From: Bacteroidota bacterium
Lineage (GTDB): Bacteria > Bacteroidota > Bacteroidia > Bacteroidales > UBA932
Assembly (NCBI GenBank): GCA_009778375.1
Contig: WRJW01000206.1
Location: forward strand, 1 to 13,846
Direction: 5' to 3'
DNA: 13,846 nucleotides
In this document: positions 1 to 7,496 of the stretch, in pieces
Numbering within the stretch: the first letter of the stretch is position 1
How the letters are laid out: each line of letters starts with the position of its first letter
Notes under the pieces: generated by a model
Told to the model about the DNA's origin: nothing
Seen by the model: only the letters and a program-made list of their open reading frames with translations
Databases searched by the model: none
Made by a program: the position numbers and the translations under genes

Positions 1-309
1 GTCAGTCGCCGTATTATCGAAAATATTTTCTTTAAAAACGCCCCCCTCCACGACGGCGCCTTGCTGATTGCAGAAGAACGGGTAATGGCTGCCCGTTGTA
101 CCCTGCCCATTTCGGATAATCCCAACATTCCGGCCCACTACGGGATGCGCCACCGAGCCGCAGTCGGCATAAGCGAACAAACCGATGCTTTGGTATTGGT
201 GGTATCGGAAGAAACCGGCCAGATTTCTGTAGTGTCAAATGGTAAAATTCAAAAAATGAACAGCATTACCGAACTTCGCTTAGCCATTGAGTCGGGTATG
301 AAAGGCTAA
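1..309 (+). CDS. cdaA: Diadenylate cyclase CdaA, C-terminal part (5' end outside window)
   Basis: The window opens inside this gene in frame 1, leaving 102 residues and a TAA stop. The fragment carries both signatures of the DisA_N/DAC fold: DGA at fragment residues 18-20 (in PLHDGA) and RHR at 50-52 (in GMRHRAAVG), followed by the family pattern SEETGQISV. These motifs bind ATP and catalyse condensation of two ATP molecules to cyclic di-AMP, a second messenger for cell-wall, potassium and osmotic homeostasis. The missing N-terminal part would hold the transmembrane helices typical of membrane-bound CdaA; full-length family members are about 250-270 aa. The residue before RHR is Met rather than the commoner Thr, which I take as a lineage variant. 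Its last 30 bp overlap the 3' end of plsY on the opposite strand. Confidence 0.93.
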   Translation, partial: VSRRIIENIFFKNAPLHDGALLIAEERVMAARCTLPISDNPNIPAHYGMRHRAAVGISEQTDALVLVVSEETGQISVVSNGKIQKMNSITELRLAIESGMKG

Positions 310-960
310 ATTACCCTTTGGACTGCGTTTGAGTACGAATTTTTCTTCGACGCCCCTGTACAGCCGTCCAATATTTTTGGCATGGGTAATCCAGATCGTT
401 ACCGCCACCACCAAACTGAAAATTTTAAGCGTCAAGGTCTCTTCCGGTTGCAACCATAAGGCAAACATACTGTTTACCAAACAGGGGAAACAGGTGGCTG
501 CAATAATCGAACTGAGCGATATATACCGGCTGATAAAAAAACAGATTAAGAAAACGGTAAAGCAAATAAGGGCAGCGTAGGGGTGAATAGCCAAAATCAC
601 ACCCGACAAAGTAGCCACTCCCTTTCCGCCCCTGAAATGGGCAAAGAGCGGAAGGATATGACCCAACAATGCGGCGCAGCCCAAACCGATTTGAAAACCC
701 ACAAAGGGATTGGTTTCGGGATCAAACTTAGTCAAAAAAACCAAAGCCACCGCCAAACTCCCTTTTGCAATGTCCAACACAAATACGGGAACGGCTGTTT
801 TCCAACCTAATACCCGCTGCACATTATTGGCGCCTGCATTTCTACTGCCGTGTTCCCGCACATCTACCCCCCAAAACAACTTCCCAATCCATACGGCATT
901 GGAAACCGAGCCTACCACATAAGCCAACACCACCAGCAAGCAATATCGGATAACCAGCAT
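280..960 (-). CDS. plsY: Acyl-phosphate glycerol-3-phosphate acyltransferase PlsY
   Basis: This 226-aa polytopic inner-membrane protein transfers an acyl group from acyl-phosphate to sn-glycerol-3-phosphate, the first step of phosphatidic acid synthesis (partner PlsX is not in the window). The three PlsY motifs are visible. Motif 1 is at about residues 17-52 (AVWIGKLFWGVDVREHGS, then RNAGANN). Motif 2 contains HFRGGKGVAT. Motif 3, near the C-terminus, contains NIGRLYRGVEEKF. Hydrophobic segments fill the spaces between them. Motif 1 reads S-R-N-A-G-A-N-N where GSGNAGATN is usual. The C-terminus runs about 14 residues past the usual end after motif 3 and overlaps the end of cdaA. It is transcribed divergently from mutS2 across only 58 bp. 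Confidence 0.93.
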   Translation of the reverse strand: MLVIRYCLLVVLAYVVGSVSNAVWIGKLFWGVDVREHGSRNAGANNVQRVLGWKTAVPVFVLDIAKGSLAVALVFLTKFDPETNPFVGFQIGLGCAALLGHILPLFAHFRGGKGVATLSGVILAIHPYAALICFTVFLICFFISRYISLSSIIAATCFPCLVNSMFALWLQPEETLTLKIFSLVVAVTIWITHAKNIGRLYRGVEEKFVLKRSPKGNLAFHTRLNG

Positions 961-968
961 ACACTTTA

Positions 969-1001
969 TTTAGCCTGCGAAGATAGATATTATTATCTTT
1001 A
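969..1001 (+). promoter_or_regulatory. Possible mutS2 promoter (Bacteroidota type)
   Basis: TTTA at 969-972 and TATCTTTA at 994-1001 are separated by 21 nt. Each differs by one base from the Bacteroides sigma-factor consensus TTTG / TAnnTTTG. The -7 element lies 17 nt before the mutS2 ATG. On the other strand TATCTTCG (978-985) could serve plsY. Both are weak matches, offered only because the 58-bp divergent spacer must hold promoters for both genes. Confidence 0.3.
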
Positions 1002-1018
1002 CTCCCTCATTTTAAGCC

Positions 1019-3514
1019 ATGACTTACCCGCAAAATTTTGAACAAAAGATTGGATTTGACCGGATTAAAGCATCCGTAGCTGAGCGTTGTTCTTCGCTGG
1101 CGGCTAAGGAAAAAGCCACCGCCCTCTCGTTTAGCACCGATTACCCTGCGCTGCAGCAACGCCTGCTCCTTTGCGATGAGATGCGGATTATTTGCATGCT
1201 CGAAAATAGTTTTCCCGACAGCGGTTTTACCGATACCCTCCCCTTTCTCAAGCAATTGGAAAGTCCCATATATTACGTCGACCTGTTGGCTTTAAGACAA
1301 TTGCAGACCGCCCAAAATACCCTGAGGGGGATTGTTCGCTTTTTTGAGAAATCCAAAGAGGGGGCCTATCCCAACCTCAAATCGTTGGCGCATACTATTC
1401 AGCTCTATCCCGAAGTGGGCCGTCGGCTCGACCTGTTGCTCGATAAATTCGGAGACCTGCGCGACAACGCTTCTCCCGCTCTTCAGGATATTCGCCGTTC
1501 CATCAGAGAAAAAGAACAACTGATGTCTAAACGAATAGCGTCGATTTTACGCTCTGTGCAGGACGAAGGATTGGCAGAAGAAGGAGCGTCGGTGTCGGTA
1601 AGAGACGGCAGGATGGTGATTCCGGTCGCATCGGCCAACAAACGTAAAATCAAAGGATTTATATACGACGAATCGGCTTCGGGCAAAACCTCTTTTATTG
1701 AGCCTTTTGAGGTTGTAGAACTCAACAATCAGGTACGCGAACTCCATTTTGCCGAACAGCGCGAAATCATCAAAATACTCATCTCCTTTTCCGATTTTCT
1801 CCGCCCTTACGCCCCGGAATTGATAGAAGCCGCCGACTTTTTGGCCGAAATAGACTTTATCCGCGCCAAAGCGCTTGTGGCCCTGCACATGGAGGCGGGC
1901 CGACCCGTTTTGCTGCCCGAGCCGGGGCTCCGCCTCCAAAAAGCGCGTCATCCCCTCCTGCAGGCCGCCCTCAAAAAAGAGCATAAAGAGATCGTCCCGC
2001 TCAGCCTGACCCTGACCCCTGAAAAACACATCCTGCTCATTTCGGGCCCCAATGCAGGAGGTAAATCGGTCTGTCTTAAAACGGTGGGACTTTTGCAATA
2101 TATGTTGCAATGCGGCCTCCTTATCCCAGCCTCTGAAAGTTCCGAGATGGGTATGTTTCAGTCGATTTTTATCGACATTGGCGATGAACAATCCATAGAA
2201 AATGACCTGAGCACCTACAGTTCCCACCTGTTAAACATGAAAGAGGCCCTGCAACAGGCCAATCCCGATGCCCTCCTGCTTGTAGACGAGTTTGGAGCCG
2301 GCACCGAACCCACGGCGGGAGGCGCTATTGCCGAAGCCCTGCTGGAACAGTTTGAACAAAGTCGTTGTTTTGGGATTATTACCACCCATTATACCAACCT
2401 CAAATTTTTTGCCGCAAGCAGCAAAGGGGTGGTCAACGGAGCCATGCTTTTTGACGTACAAAATATCCAACCCCTCTTTAAACTCGAAACGGGAATACCG
2501 GGCAACTCTTTTGCCTTTGAGTTAGCCCGTAAGATCGGCCTGCCCGAATCTTTGCTCAAACAGGCCGAAGAGAAGGCCGGAAGCGGTTTTGTAGATTTAG
2601 AAAAAAACCTCAAGGGGATCGTGCGCAACCGGCGTAATTTAGAAGAAAAATTGGCCCGCATCAAACAGACCGATAAAACGCTCGAAAAGATTACCGACAA
2701 ATATCAGGCCGAGCTCGAAGAGATCAGCCGAATGCGCAAAAGCATGATTGCGCAGGCCAAGGAGGAAGCCGGACGCATATTGGCCGCCGCCAACAAACAA
2801 ATAGAGAACACCATAAGGGAAATTAAAGAAAGTCAGGCAGATAAAGAAAAAACCAAAATAGCGCGCGAGCAAATGAACATCATCAGGGAGGAGTTGGAAC
2901 ACACCGCACAGGCCGAAACCGACCTTAAAATTGCCCAAAAAATGGAGCAAATCCGCCAAAGAAAGGAGCGAAGGGCAGAAAAAGCTGCCCAACGCAATAA
3001 GGCAACCCAAACCTCTACCGTTCAATCTCCCCCAAAAGCAGAGCGCCCCTTAGCCGTAGGCGACAAAGTCAGGCTCAAGGATGGAACGCTGTCGGGAGAG
3101 GTAGTGCGTTTGAGCGGAAACAAAGTCAGCGTGGGCATGGGGCAGATTGTTACCACCTTAACCTTAGACCGATTGGAGCGGATCTCTCAAAACGAATACA
3201 AAGCCCTGCACCAAACCAACACCACCCCAAGCCCTCCCCAAAATTTTGGCCTCTCCGAGCGCCGGCTTCACTTTAAACCCTCCATAGATATGCGCGGCAT
3301 GCGCTTGGGCGAGGCGCTTGAATCGGTTACCCGTTTTATCGACGACGCCCTGATAATTGGCGTAGGCGAGGTTTCCATTCTCCACGGAAAAGGCAATGGA
3401 GTGCTACGCGAAGAGATCCGTAAATACCTCCGTACTGTAGGCGGGGTAACCTCATTTGCCGACGAACACGTAGAACGGGGAGGTGCCGGTATTACCATAG
3501 TAAAACTCATTTAA
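1019..3514 (+). CDS. mutS2: MutS2 family ATPase/endonuclease (Smr domain)
   Basis: This 831-aa protein has the complete MutS2 layout. A MutS-like core and clamp region occupies about residues 1-330. The ABC-type ATPase follows, with Walker A GPNAGGKS at 343-350 and Walker B LLLVDEF, in which D423 and E424 are the key acids, continuing into GAGTEP. A long charged helical or coiled-coil stretch spans about 520-670. A KOW-like beta segment lies at about 677-723. The C-terminal Smr domain runs from about 757 to 831, with DMRG at 757-760 and HGKGNGVLR starting at H789. No MutS mismatch-recognition domain is present. The family suppresses homologous recombination by acting on branched DNA; in Firmicutes a homologue (RqcU) also splits collided ribosomes. 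The length is normal for the family. The DMRG and GKGNG variants replace the LDLRG and GKGTG of better-studied members. Confidence 0.95.
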   Translation: MTYPQNFEQKIGFDRIKASVAERCSSLAAKEKATALSFSTDYPALQQRLLLCDEMRIICMLENSFPDSGFTDTLPFLKQLESPIYYVDLLALRQLQTAQNTLRGIVRFFEKSKEGAYPNLKSLAHTIQLYPEVGRRLDLLLDKFGDLRDNASPALQDIRRSIREKEQLMSKRIASILRSVQDEGLAEEGASVSVRDGRMVIPVASANKRKIKGFIYDESASGKTSFIEPFEVVELNNQVRELHFAEQREIIKILISFSDFLRPYAPELIEAADFLAEIDFIRAKALVALHMEAGRPVLLPEPGLRLQKARHPLLQAALKKEHKEIVPLSLTLTPEKHILLISGPNAGGKSVCLKTVGLLQYMLQCGLLIPASESSEMGMFQSIFIDIGDEQSIENDLSTYSSHLLNMKEALQQANPDALLLVDEFGAGTEPTAGGAIAEALLEQFEQSRCFGIITTHYTNLKFFAASSKGVVNGAMLFDVQNIQPLFKLETGIPGNSFAFELARKIGLPESLLKQAEEKAGSGFVDLEKNLKGIVRNRRNLEEKLARIKQTDKTLEKITDKYQAELEEISRMRKSMIAQAKEEAGRILAAANKQIENTIREIKESQADKEKTKIAREQMNIIREELEHTAQAETDLKIAQKMEQIRQRKERRAEKAAQRNKATQTSTVQSPPKAERPLAVGDKVRLKDGTLSGEVVRLSGNKVSVGMGQIVTTLTLDRLERISQNEYKALHQTNTTPSPPQNFGLSERRLHFKPSIDMRGMRLGEALESVTRFIDDALIIGVGEVSILHGKGNGVLREEIRKYLRTVGGVTSFADEHVERGGAGITIVKLI

Positions 3515-3538
3515 TCAGAACTATACAAATTTTAATTT

Positions 3539-3961
3539 ATGAAACACTTATTTACCTGTTTTGCCGCCTGTTTATTCCTCTCCTGCTGTCAAAACGCCGA
3601 AAAGAGTAAAACAGCCGAAATTCAAGCTAAAGCACAGGATGTGGCCCAAAGCTTCCTTACCGCCTATTTGCATCTTGATTTTGACGAAGTACTGCCCCTC
3701 TGCACTCCGGAGTCGGAGTTAAAAGCCGACTTGGAACAGAACGCCCAAAGAGTCTACGCCATGAACCAGCAGATGCAGGAGCTACTGAAAAAGGATCTTT
3801 TGGCTTACCGGTGCGCCGTAGACTCGCTAACCCTGAATCCGTCAAAAGACAGCGCCTTTGTTGCATATACCGTTTTCACGCCCGAAGTTCCCAACGGCAT
3901 TCCCGGCAAGCTCAGCATGGCCTGCGAAAAACAAGAATGGAAAATAGTCAAGATATTGTAA
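3539..3961 (+). CDS. Small lipoprotein, DUF4878/NTF2-like
   Basis: This 140-aa protein begins with a short signal peptide (MKHLFTCFAACLFLSCC). Either Cys16 (preceded by FLS) or Cys17 could be lipidated. The mature part starts with a charged linker, then a helix of the form AQDVAQSFLTAYLHLDFDEV, followed by alternating strands ending in EWKIVKIL. This helix-then-sheet pattern, with a phrase like 'one workspace per residue deployed against a pocket', resembles the NTF2-like/DUF4878 lipoproteins common in Bacteroidota. I infer the family from pattern only. It starts 24 nt after mutS2 and ends 4 nt before hydrolase copy 1, so it is probably cotranscribed with the hydrolase and perhaps with mutS2. 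No catalytic residues can be assigned; ligand binding or a periplasmic accessory role is possible. Confidence 0.85.
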   Translation: MKHLFTCFAACLFLSCCQNAEKSKTAEIQAKAQDVAQSFLTAYLHLDFDEVLPLCTPESELKADLEQNAQRVYAMNQQMQELLKKDLLAYRCAVDSLTLNPSKDSAFVAYTVFTPEVPNGIPGKLSMACEKQEWKIVKIL

Positions 3962-3965
3962 AGCT

Positions 3966-5141
3966 ATGAAACGCATCCTGTTTTTTTTCGCTTTATGTAT
4001 AGCGCTTTTCCATTGTACCCCAATGGATCGGATGGACGCCTTGGAATACGTCGTCCTTGATTCCGAAATGGCAGATTTTTATGATCTTAACAAATTTGAC
4101 CCCATGATGGAAAACTTTGCCGGGCTTTTTAATATTGTTTTGGATAACAAATTGACTTTTAGTGTGGCCGCTATTGCCTATCCAACCGTTGATCCCAACG
4201 GCGAGGAGGTTTGGGCCTCCGGATTGGTATATCATCCCCTCAATAGAAAGAGTAAGGGAGTGATCGATTTCCTGCCCATGGCGCACCTGAACAGAGAAGC
4301 AGGATCCAGCGAGCAGTTGTTTATTACGGAGGGTATGCTGGCCCTGCTTGGTTATACCATTATCATCCCTGACCTCCTTGGCTCCGGATCAAGTAAAGAA
4401 TGCATGAAGTCTTTTCTGATGGCAGAAAATACCGGCAGGGTAAGCTACGATATGCACCGTGCTGCCACTCAATATATTTGGGATGAATTTAGGGTTCGGC
4501 TCCCAGCAGAGACTACCATTATGGGTTATTCATTGGGGGGATCTGCAGCATTAGCCACTCAAAAGTATTTTGAAACCCATCATGCCAATACCGTAAAAGT
4601 AAAAGAAGTATTCGCAGGTGGAGGCGTATACGATTTGCCGGTGGCTTTTGAGGCTTATGCTCAATCCGGAGTGTCCGGTTATCCTGCTATTCCCCTCGCA
4701 ATCATTGCTTTTGATTACTATTACAAGCTTAACTTGGATTATTCCCAAGTCTTTACAGGCAGTTTGTTAGCGGACGATCACTATAAAATTTGGCTTTCAG
4801 GCGATTATACCGCTGAGGAATTAAAAGAAATCATAGGCACTGATCTCCACGGTTATTTGCATCCCGATTTTTTTGAACCTTTTGGCCAACAAAACAGTGA
4901 AATAGAAAAACTCTATCCTTTTCTCCAAGAAAATTCCCTAACCGAGGGATGGCGCCCTAAAGCTCCTATTCATCTTTCTTATGCGCACGCCGACATTATT
5001 GTCCCTGCGGTCTGTGCAGAAGTCGCAGCCCAAAAACTCCGAAAAGCTGGAGGTCATGTCAGTTGTGCCGGTTACCCCGGAGACCATTACACAGTTGGTT
5101 ATCTTTACTATATCCGTTCGATGATTCACTTCCTTTTATGA
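3966..5141 (+). CDS. Lipoprotein alpha/beta-hydrolase, lipase-like, copy 1 (subtype A)
   Basis: A 391-aa predicted lipoprotein serine hydrolase. The signal peptide ends at Cys17 with an unusual His at -1 (ALFHC). The mature protein has an alpha/beta-hydrolase fold: nucleophile elbow GYSLGG with Ser189, acid loop AHADIIVP with Asp343, and GDH with His374. The pattern DPNG..V.ASGLVYHP, then PDLLGSG, AENTGR (153-158) and D-M-x-R-A-A, is reminiscent of the secretory lipase (LIP) family. The substrate is unknown; an ester or lipid is likely. It shares AFDYYY, SKGVI, PMAHL and PDLLG with copy 5, so the two form one subtype. Four nt separate it from the upstream lipoprotein gene, and its TGA overlaps the ATG of the PHP phosphatase, indicating translational coupling. 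Confidence 0.88.
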   Translation: MKRILFFFALCIALFHCTPMDRMDALEYVVLDSEMADFYDLNKFDPMMENFAGLFNIVLDNKLTFSVAAIAYPTVDPNGEEVWASGLVYHPLNRKSKGVIDFLPMAHLNREAGSSEQLFITEGMLALLGYTIIIPDLLGSGSSKECMKSFLMAENTGRVSYDMHRAATQYIWDEFRVRLPAETTIMGYSLGGSAALATQKYFETHHANTVKVKEVFAGGGVYDLPVAFEAYAQSGVSGYPAIPLAIIAFDYYYKLNLDYSQVFTGSLLADDHYKIWLSGDYTAEELKEIIGTDLHGYLHPDFFEPFGQQNSEIEKLYPFLQENSLTEGWRPKAPIHLSYAHADIIVPAVCAEVAAQKLRKAGGHVSCAGYPGDHYTVGYLYYIRSMIHFLL

Positions 5142-5956
5142 AGTTTACCGACACCCACACCCACAGCACCTTTTCACGAGACAGTATTGTTTCTATTCCT
5201 CAAGCCATTGAGGCAGCCGTCAAAGCCGGATTAGCCGGTATTTCCTTTACCGATCATTTAGATATTGGCGTTCCAAAGGGAACCATTGGGGACTATTTGG
5301 ATATTAACGCCCAACAAGCCACTATTCATAAAAGTATCCAACAATACGGAGAACAAATTCGCATATACCGAGGTATCGAAGTCGGCCTCCAAGCACATTG
5401 TATCGAAGAAATCAAAAAAACCATTGGGGCCTACCGTTTTGATATTGTGATCGGATCCATTCATTTAATCAATTGCATAGATCCTTATTGCGGTGATTTT
5501 TATATAAATAAGAGCCAGAAAGAAGCCTACCGCGAATATTTGGAATATTATGCGGATTGCCTCAGCCGGTTTGACGATTTTGATGTGCTGGGACATTACG
5601 ACTATATATCGCGCTATAGCCCCTATAAAGAAAAAACATTGACCTATCGTTCTTTTGCAGATCAGTTTGATACGCTCTTTAAAATAGCCATCGAAAAGGG
5701 AAAAGCCCTGGAGTTAAATACCCGATCTTTTCTATCTGCCAACGGCCAACCCCCTCCTCAATTTGATCCCGATGTGTATAAACGCTTTAGGGAAATGGGG
5801 GGCGAAATGGTTGCGCTGGGATCAGATGCACACACCACGGAACAACTTGGCTGCGATTTTATTTTGTACGCCGCCAAACTCAAACAATGTGGGTTTAATT
5901 ACCTTGTACACTTTAAGGAACGGAAACCCGCATATACGCTCAATGAGCTAAAATAA
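5138..5956 (+). CDS. PHP-domain phosphatase, HisJ/HisK histidinol-phosphatase-like
   Basis: A 272-aa protein without signal peptide, so cytoplasmic. The ATG at 5138 is chosen because it overlaps the preceding stop (ATGA) and puts HTHS next to the N-terminus; an in-frame extension upstream would only read antisense-like hydrolase sequence. Metal ligands of the PHP trinuclear site are all visible: H7 and H9 (DTHTHS), D39-H40 (FTDH), E81 (GIEVG), H109 (GSIH), H153 (LGHYDY), and D230 and H232 (GSDAH). The size and ligand order match the HisJ/HisK histidinol-phosphatase family. No histidine biosynthesis gene lies nearby and it is coupled to a secreted hydrolase, so the true substrate may be another small phosphate ester. 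Its last 9 bp overlap the end of the 28-aa minus-strand frame. Confidence 0.88.
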   Translation: MKFTDTHTHSTFSRDSIVSIPQAIEAAVKAGLAGISFTDHLDIGVPKGTIGDYLDINAQQATIHKSIQQYGEQIRIYRGIEVGLQAHCIEEIKKTIGAYRFDIVIGSIHLINCIDPYCGDFYINKSQKEAYREYLEYYADCLSRFDDFDVLGHYDYISRYSPYKEKTLTYRSFADQFDTLFKIAIEKGKALELNTRSFLSANGQPPPQFDPDVYKRFREMGGEMVALGSDAHTTEQLGCDFILYAAKLKQCGFNYLVHFKERKPAYTLNELK

Positions 5957-6034
5957 ACTTATTAGGTAAGAAATGAGGTAGTAAAGCGTACCACCTAAGC
6001 CAAGGGCAGCTAAAATCCAAAGAAGGTATTGCAT
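5948..6034 (-). CDS. Putative tiny membrane protein, 28 aa
   Basis: Reading the minus strand from the ATG at 6034 gives 28 codons and TAG. The product, beginning MQYLLWILAALGLGG and ending SYLISLF, is one continuous hydrophobic segment with no charged residue, long enough for one membrane helix. It starts 18 nt after the stop of the 37-aa frame, and the stretch before the ATG is A/T-rich (ACATTTATTT), as is common before Bacteroidota starts. It overlaps the end of the PHP gene by 9 bp. I do not recognise the family. It could be a small membrane regulator or complex subunit, or a chance frame; the partnership with the adjacent hydrophobic frame argues for a real gene. Confidence 0.55.
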   Translation of the reverse strand: MQYLLWILAALGLGGTLYYLISYLISLF

Positions 6035-6052
6035 AAATAAATGTGTTAATTG

Positions 6053-6166
6053 TTAAAAAGAAACCTTAGAAAATATCCAGGCGATCAGGTAATAGAACAA
6101 TTCCGGCAAAATGCCCAAAACCCCTATTCCTGCAAATGCGTAGATAAGAAAGTCCCACCACATCAT
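6053..6166 (-). CDS. Putative small membrane protein, 37 aa
   Basis: The minus strand from the ATG at 6166 encodes 37 residues beginning MMWWDFLIYAFAGIGVLG, then ILPELFYYLIAWIF and a short SKVSF tail. A second ATG follows at once, so the start may be one codon later. An in-frame TAG 27 nt upstream bars a longer start. The protein is strongly hydrophobic and aromatic, with a single Lys near the C-terminus, consistent with one or two short membrane segments broken by Gly and Pro. A -7 element lies about 70 nt upstream (6235-6242). No family is recognised. With the 28-aa frame it forms a minus-strand pair of tiny membrane proteins divergent from the hydrolase operon. Confidence 0.6.
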   Translation of the reverse strand: MMWWDFLIYAFAGIGVLGILPELFYYLIAWIFSKVSF

Positions 6167-6234
6167 AATGTTAAAAGTTTTTAATTGTTCCTACTCTAAA
6201 CCGTTTTCGGATTCCCGCAGTAAAAATACCGACG

Positions 6235-6242
6235 CAAATTTA
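6235..6242 (-). promoter_or_regulatory. -7 element for the minus-strand small-protein pair
   Basis: On the minus strand these bases read TAAATTTG, a full match to TAnnTTTG. No TTTG was found at the usual 19-21 nt upstream, so only the -7 half is supported. Transcription would begin near 6228 and give a leader of about 60 nt before the 37-aa frame. Confidence 0.5.
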
Positions 6243-6271
6243 CACATAGTTCTAAAATAATCCTACTTTTG
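6239..6271 (+). promoter_or_regulatory. Promoter of the hydrolase operon (copies 2-5)
   Basis: TACTTTTG at 6264-6271 is a full match to the Bacteroides -7 consensus TAnnTTTG. TTTA at 6239-6242, 21 nt upstream, is one mismatch from the -33 TTTG. The ATG of copy 2 is 43 nt downstream of the -7 element. The -33 half overlaps the -7 element of the opposing promoter. Confidence 0.6.
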
Positions 6272-6314
6272 CAAGAAATTTCTATACAAATCTTCTTTGA
6301 TTAATTAATCTGTT

Positions 6315-7490
6315 ATGCGACAAACTTTTTATTTTCTGCTCCTTAGCTTTTCTCTTGCCTGCTGCACCCAGATGGATCAGATGGAACGCAGTGATTATTC
6401 AGTAATTAAATACGAAATTGCCGGTTATGCCGAATTCGACAGGTTTCACCCTTTATTGGCCGACTATAAAGACCTCTTCGTTTTCTTTGATAAAGAGTTG
6501 ATATTTAAGGTTGCCGCTATTTCTTACCCCACCGTTGATCCAAGCGGAGCGCCGGTAGAGGCTTCCGGTTTAGTGTTCCACCCCATCAATAAAAAGAGCC
6601 GAGGAGTTATTGATTTTTTGCCTTCGGCACACATGGATAGCGAAGGGGGAGGTACCGATGAGATGTATGCAGAAGAAGCCGTCCTGATCCTGATGGGTTA
6701 TACCGTCATTATGCCTGATTTGATTGGATCCGGCATAAGCAAAGAGAAATATATGCCCTTTTTGATGGCCGAGAATACGGGCAGAGTGGCTTACGATATG
6801 CGTCGGGCAGCCGCCCAGTACCTTTGGGATGAGTTCAGGTATCCCTTTCCTTCCGAAACCATTATTATGGGATATTCCTTAGGGGGGTCCGCTGCTTTGG
6901 CTACCCAAAAATACTACGAAACCTATCATTCCAATACGGTAAAAGTTACAAAAGTTTTTGCCGGAGGCGGGGTTTATGACCTGCCGACAGCTTTTGACGT
7001 TTTTGCCCAGACCGGTATCGCAACTTATCCCGCTATTCCCAAGACCATTCTTGCTTTTAAACACTACTATTTTGATCTCATTGGTCGGGAATTAGATCTT
7101 GGACAGATATTTATCGGAGATCTGCTGACAAACTGCGAAGAATGGTTTAGCGGCGCTTACCGGAGTGGCGAAATCAGAAGGATGATCGGCACTGATTTGC
7201 ACGCCTATATGCATCCCGATTTTTTTAAGCCCTCTGACCAACAAAACGATGAATTTAAAAAACTGCAACCTTTTCTTAAAGAAAATTCTGTCACCCAAGG
7301 CTGGATCCCTAAGGCGCCCATCTACCTGACGCACGCTCGTGAAGACAACCTTGCTCCCGTAGAGTGTGCAGAAGCCGCCGTCAAGAAACTGCGTGAAGTC
7401 GGTGCCAATATCTCTTTGCGTACTTACCCTGGTGACCATATGTCCGTAGCCATCTTCTTTTTCATAAGAAATATCCTTCGTTTTTTATAA
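6315..7490 (+). CDS. Lipoprotein alpha/beta-hydrolase, lipase-like, copy 2 (subtype B)
   Basis: A 391-aa predicted lipoprotein: hydrophobic signal, then ACC with Cys17 aligned to the invariant Cys of all copies, followed by TQMDQME. The triad is Ser188 in GYSLGG, Asp344 in THAREDNLAP and His375 in YPGDH. Here the acid loop has Glu-Asp and ends LAP instead of VP. It carries the subtype B marks SRGVI, AHMDSEGGG, DLIGSGIS, KHYYFD and GANIS. It is the first gene of the four-gene run, with its own promoter-like element upstream and only 6 nt before copy 3. It should act outside the cytoplasm as an esterase or lipase; the substrate cannot be read from the sequence. It is most like copy 4. Confidence 0.88.
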   Translation: MRQTFYFLLLSFSLACCTQMDQMERSDYSVIKYEIAGYAEFDRFHPLLADYKDLFVFFDKELIFKVAAISYPTVDPSGAPVEASGLVFHPINKKSRGVIDFLPSAHMDSEGGGTDEMYAEEAVLILMGYTVIMPDLIGSGISKEKYMPFLMAENTGRVAYDMRRAAAQYLWDEFRYPFPSETIIMGYSLGGSAALATQKYYETYHSNTVKVTKVFAGGGVYDLPTAFDVFAQTGIATYPAIPKTILAFKHYYFDLIGRELDLGQIFIGDLLTNCEEWFSGAYRSGEIRRMIGTDLHAYMHPDFFKPSDQQNDEFKKLQPFLKENSVTQGWIPKAPIYLTHAREDNLAPVECAEAAVKKLREVGANISLRTYPGDHMSVAIFFFIRNILRFL

Positions 7491-7496
7491 ACATCC

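Noticed and set aside
1547..2227. Open frame of 226 codons antisense to mutS2
   Set aside because: It lies wholly inside the well-conserved MutS2 ATPase-coding region, has no recognisable domain, and its composition is what a reverse reading of that gene produces.
5938..5948. GCTCAATGAGC inverted repeat at the end of the PHP gene
   Set aside because: Four usable pairs with a three-base loop, inside coding sequence and without a T tract; too weak for a terminator or operator.
7092..7439. Open frame of 115 codons antisense to hydrolase copy 2
   Set aside because: Similar antisense frames occur at matching places in other copies (for example 8304-8516 and 9614-9889), so they reflect the codon pattern of the paralogs rather than genes.
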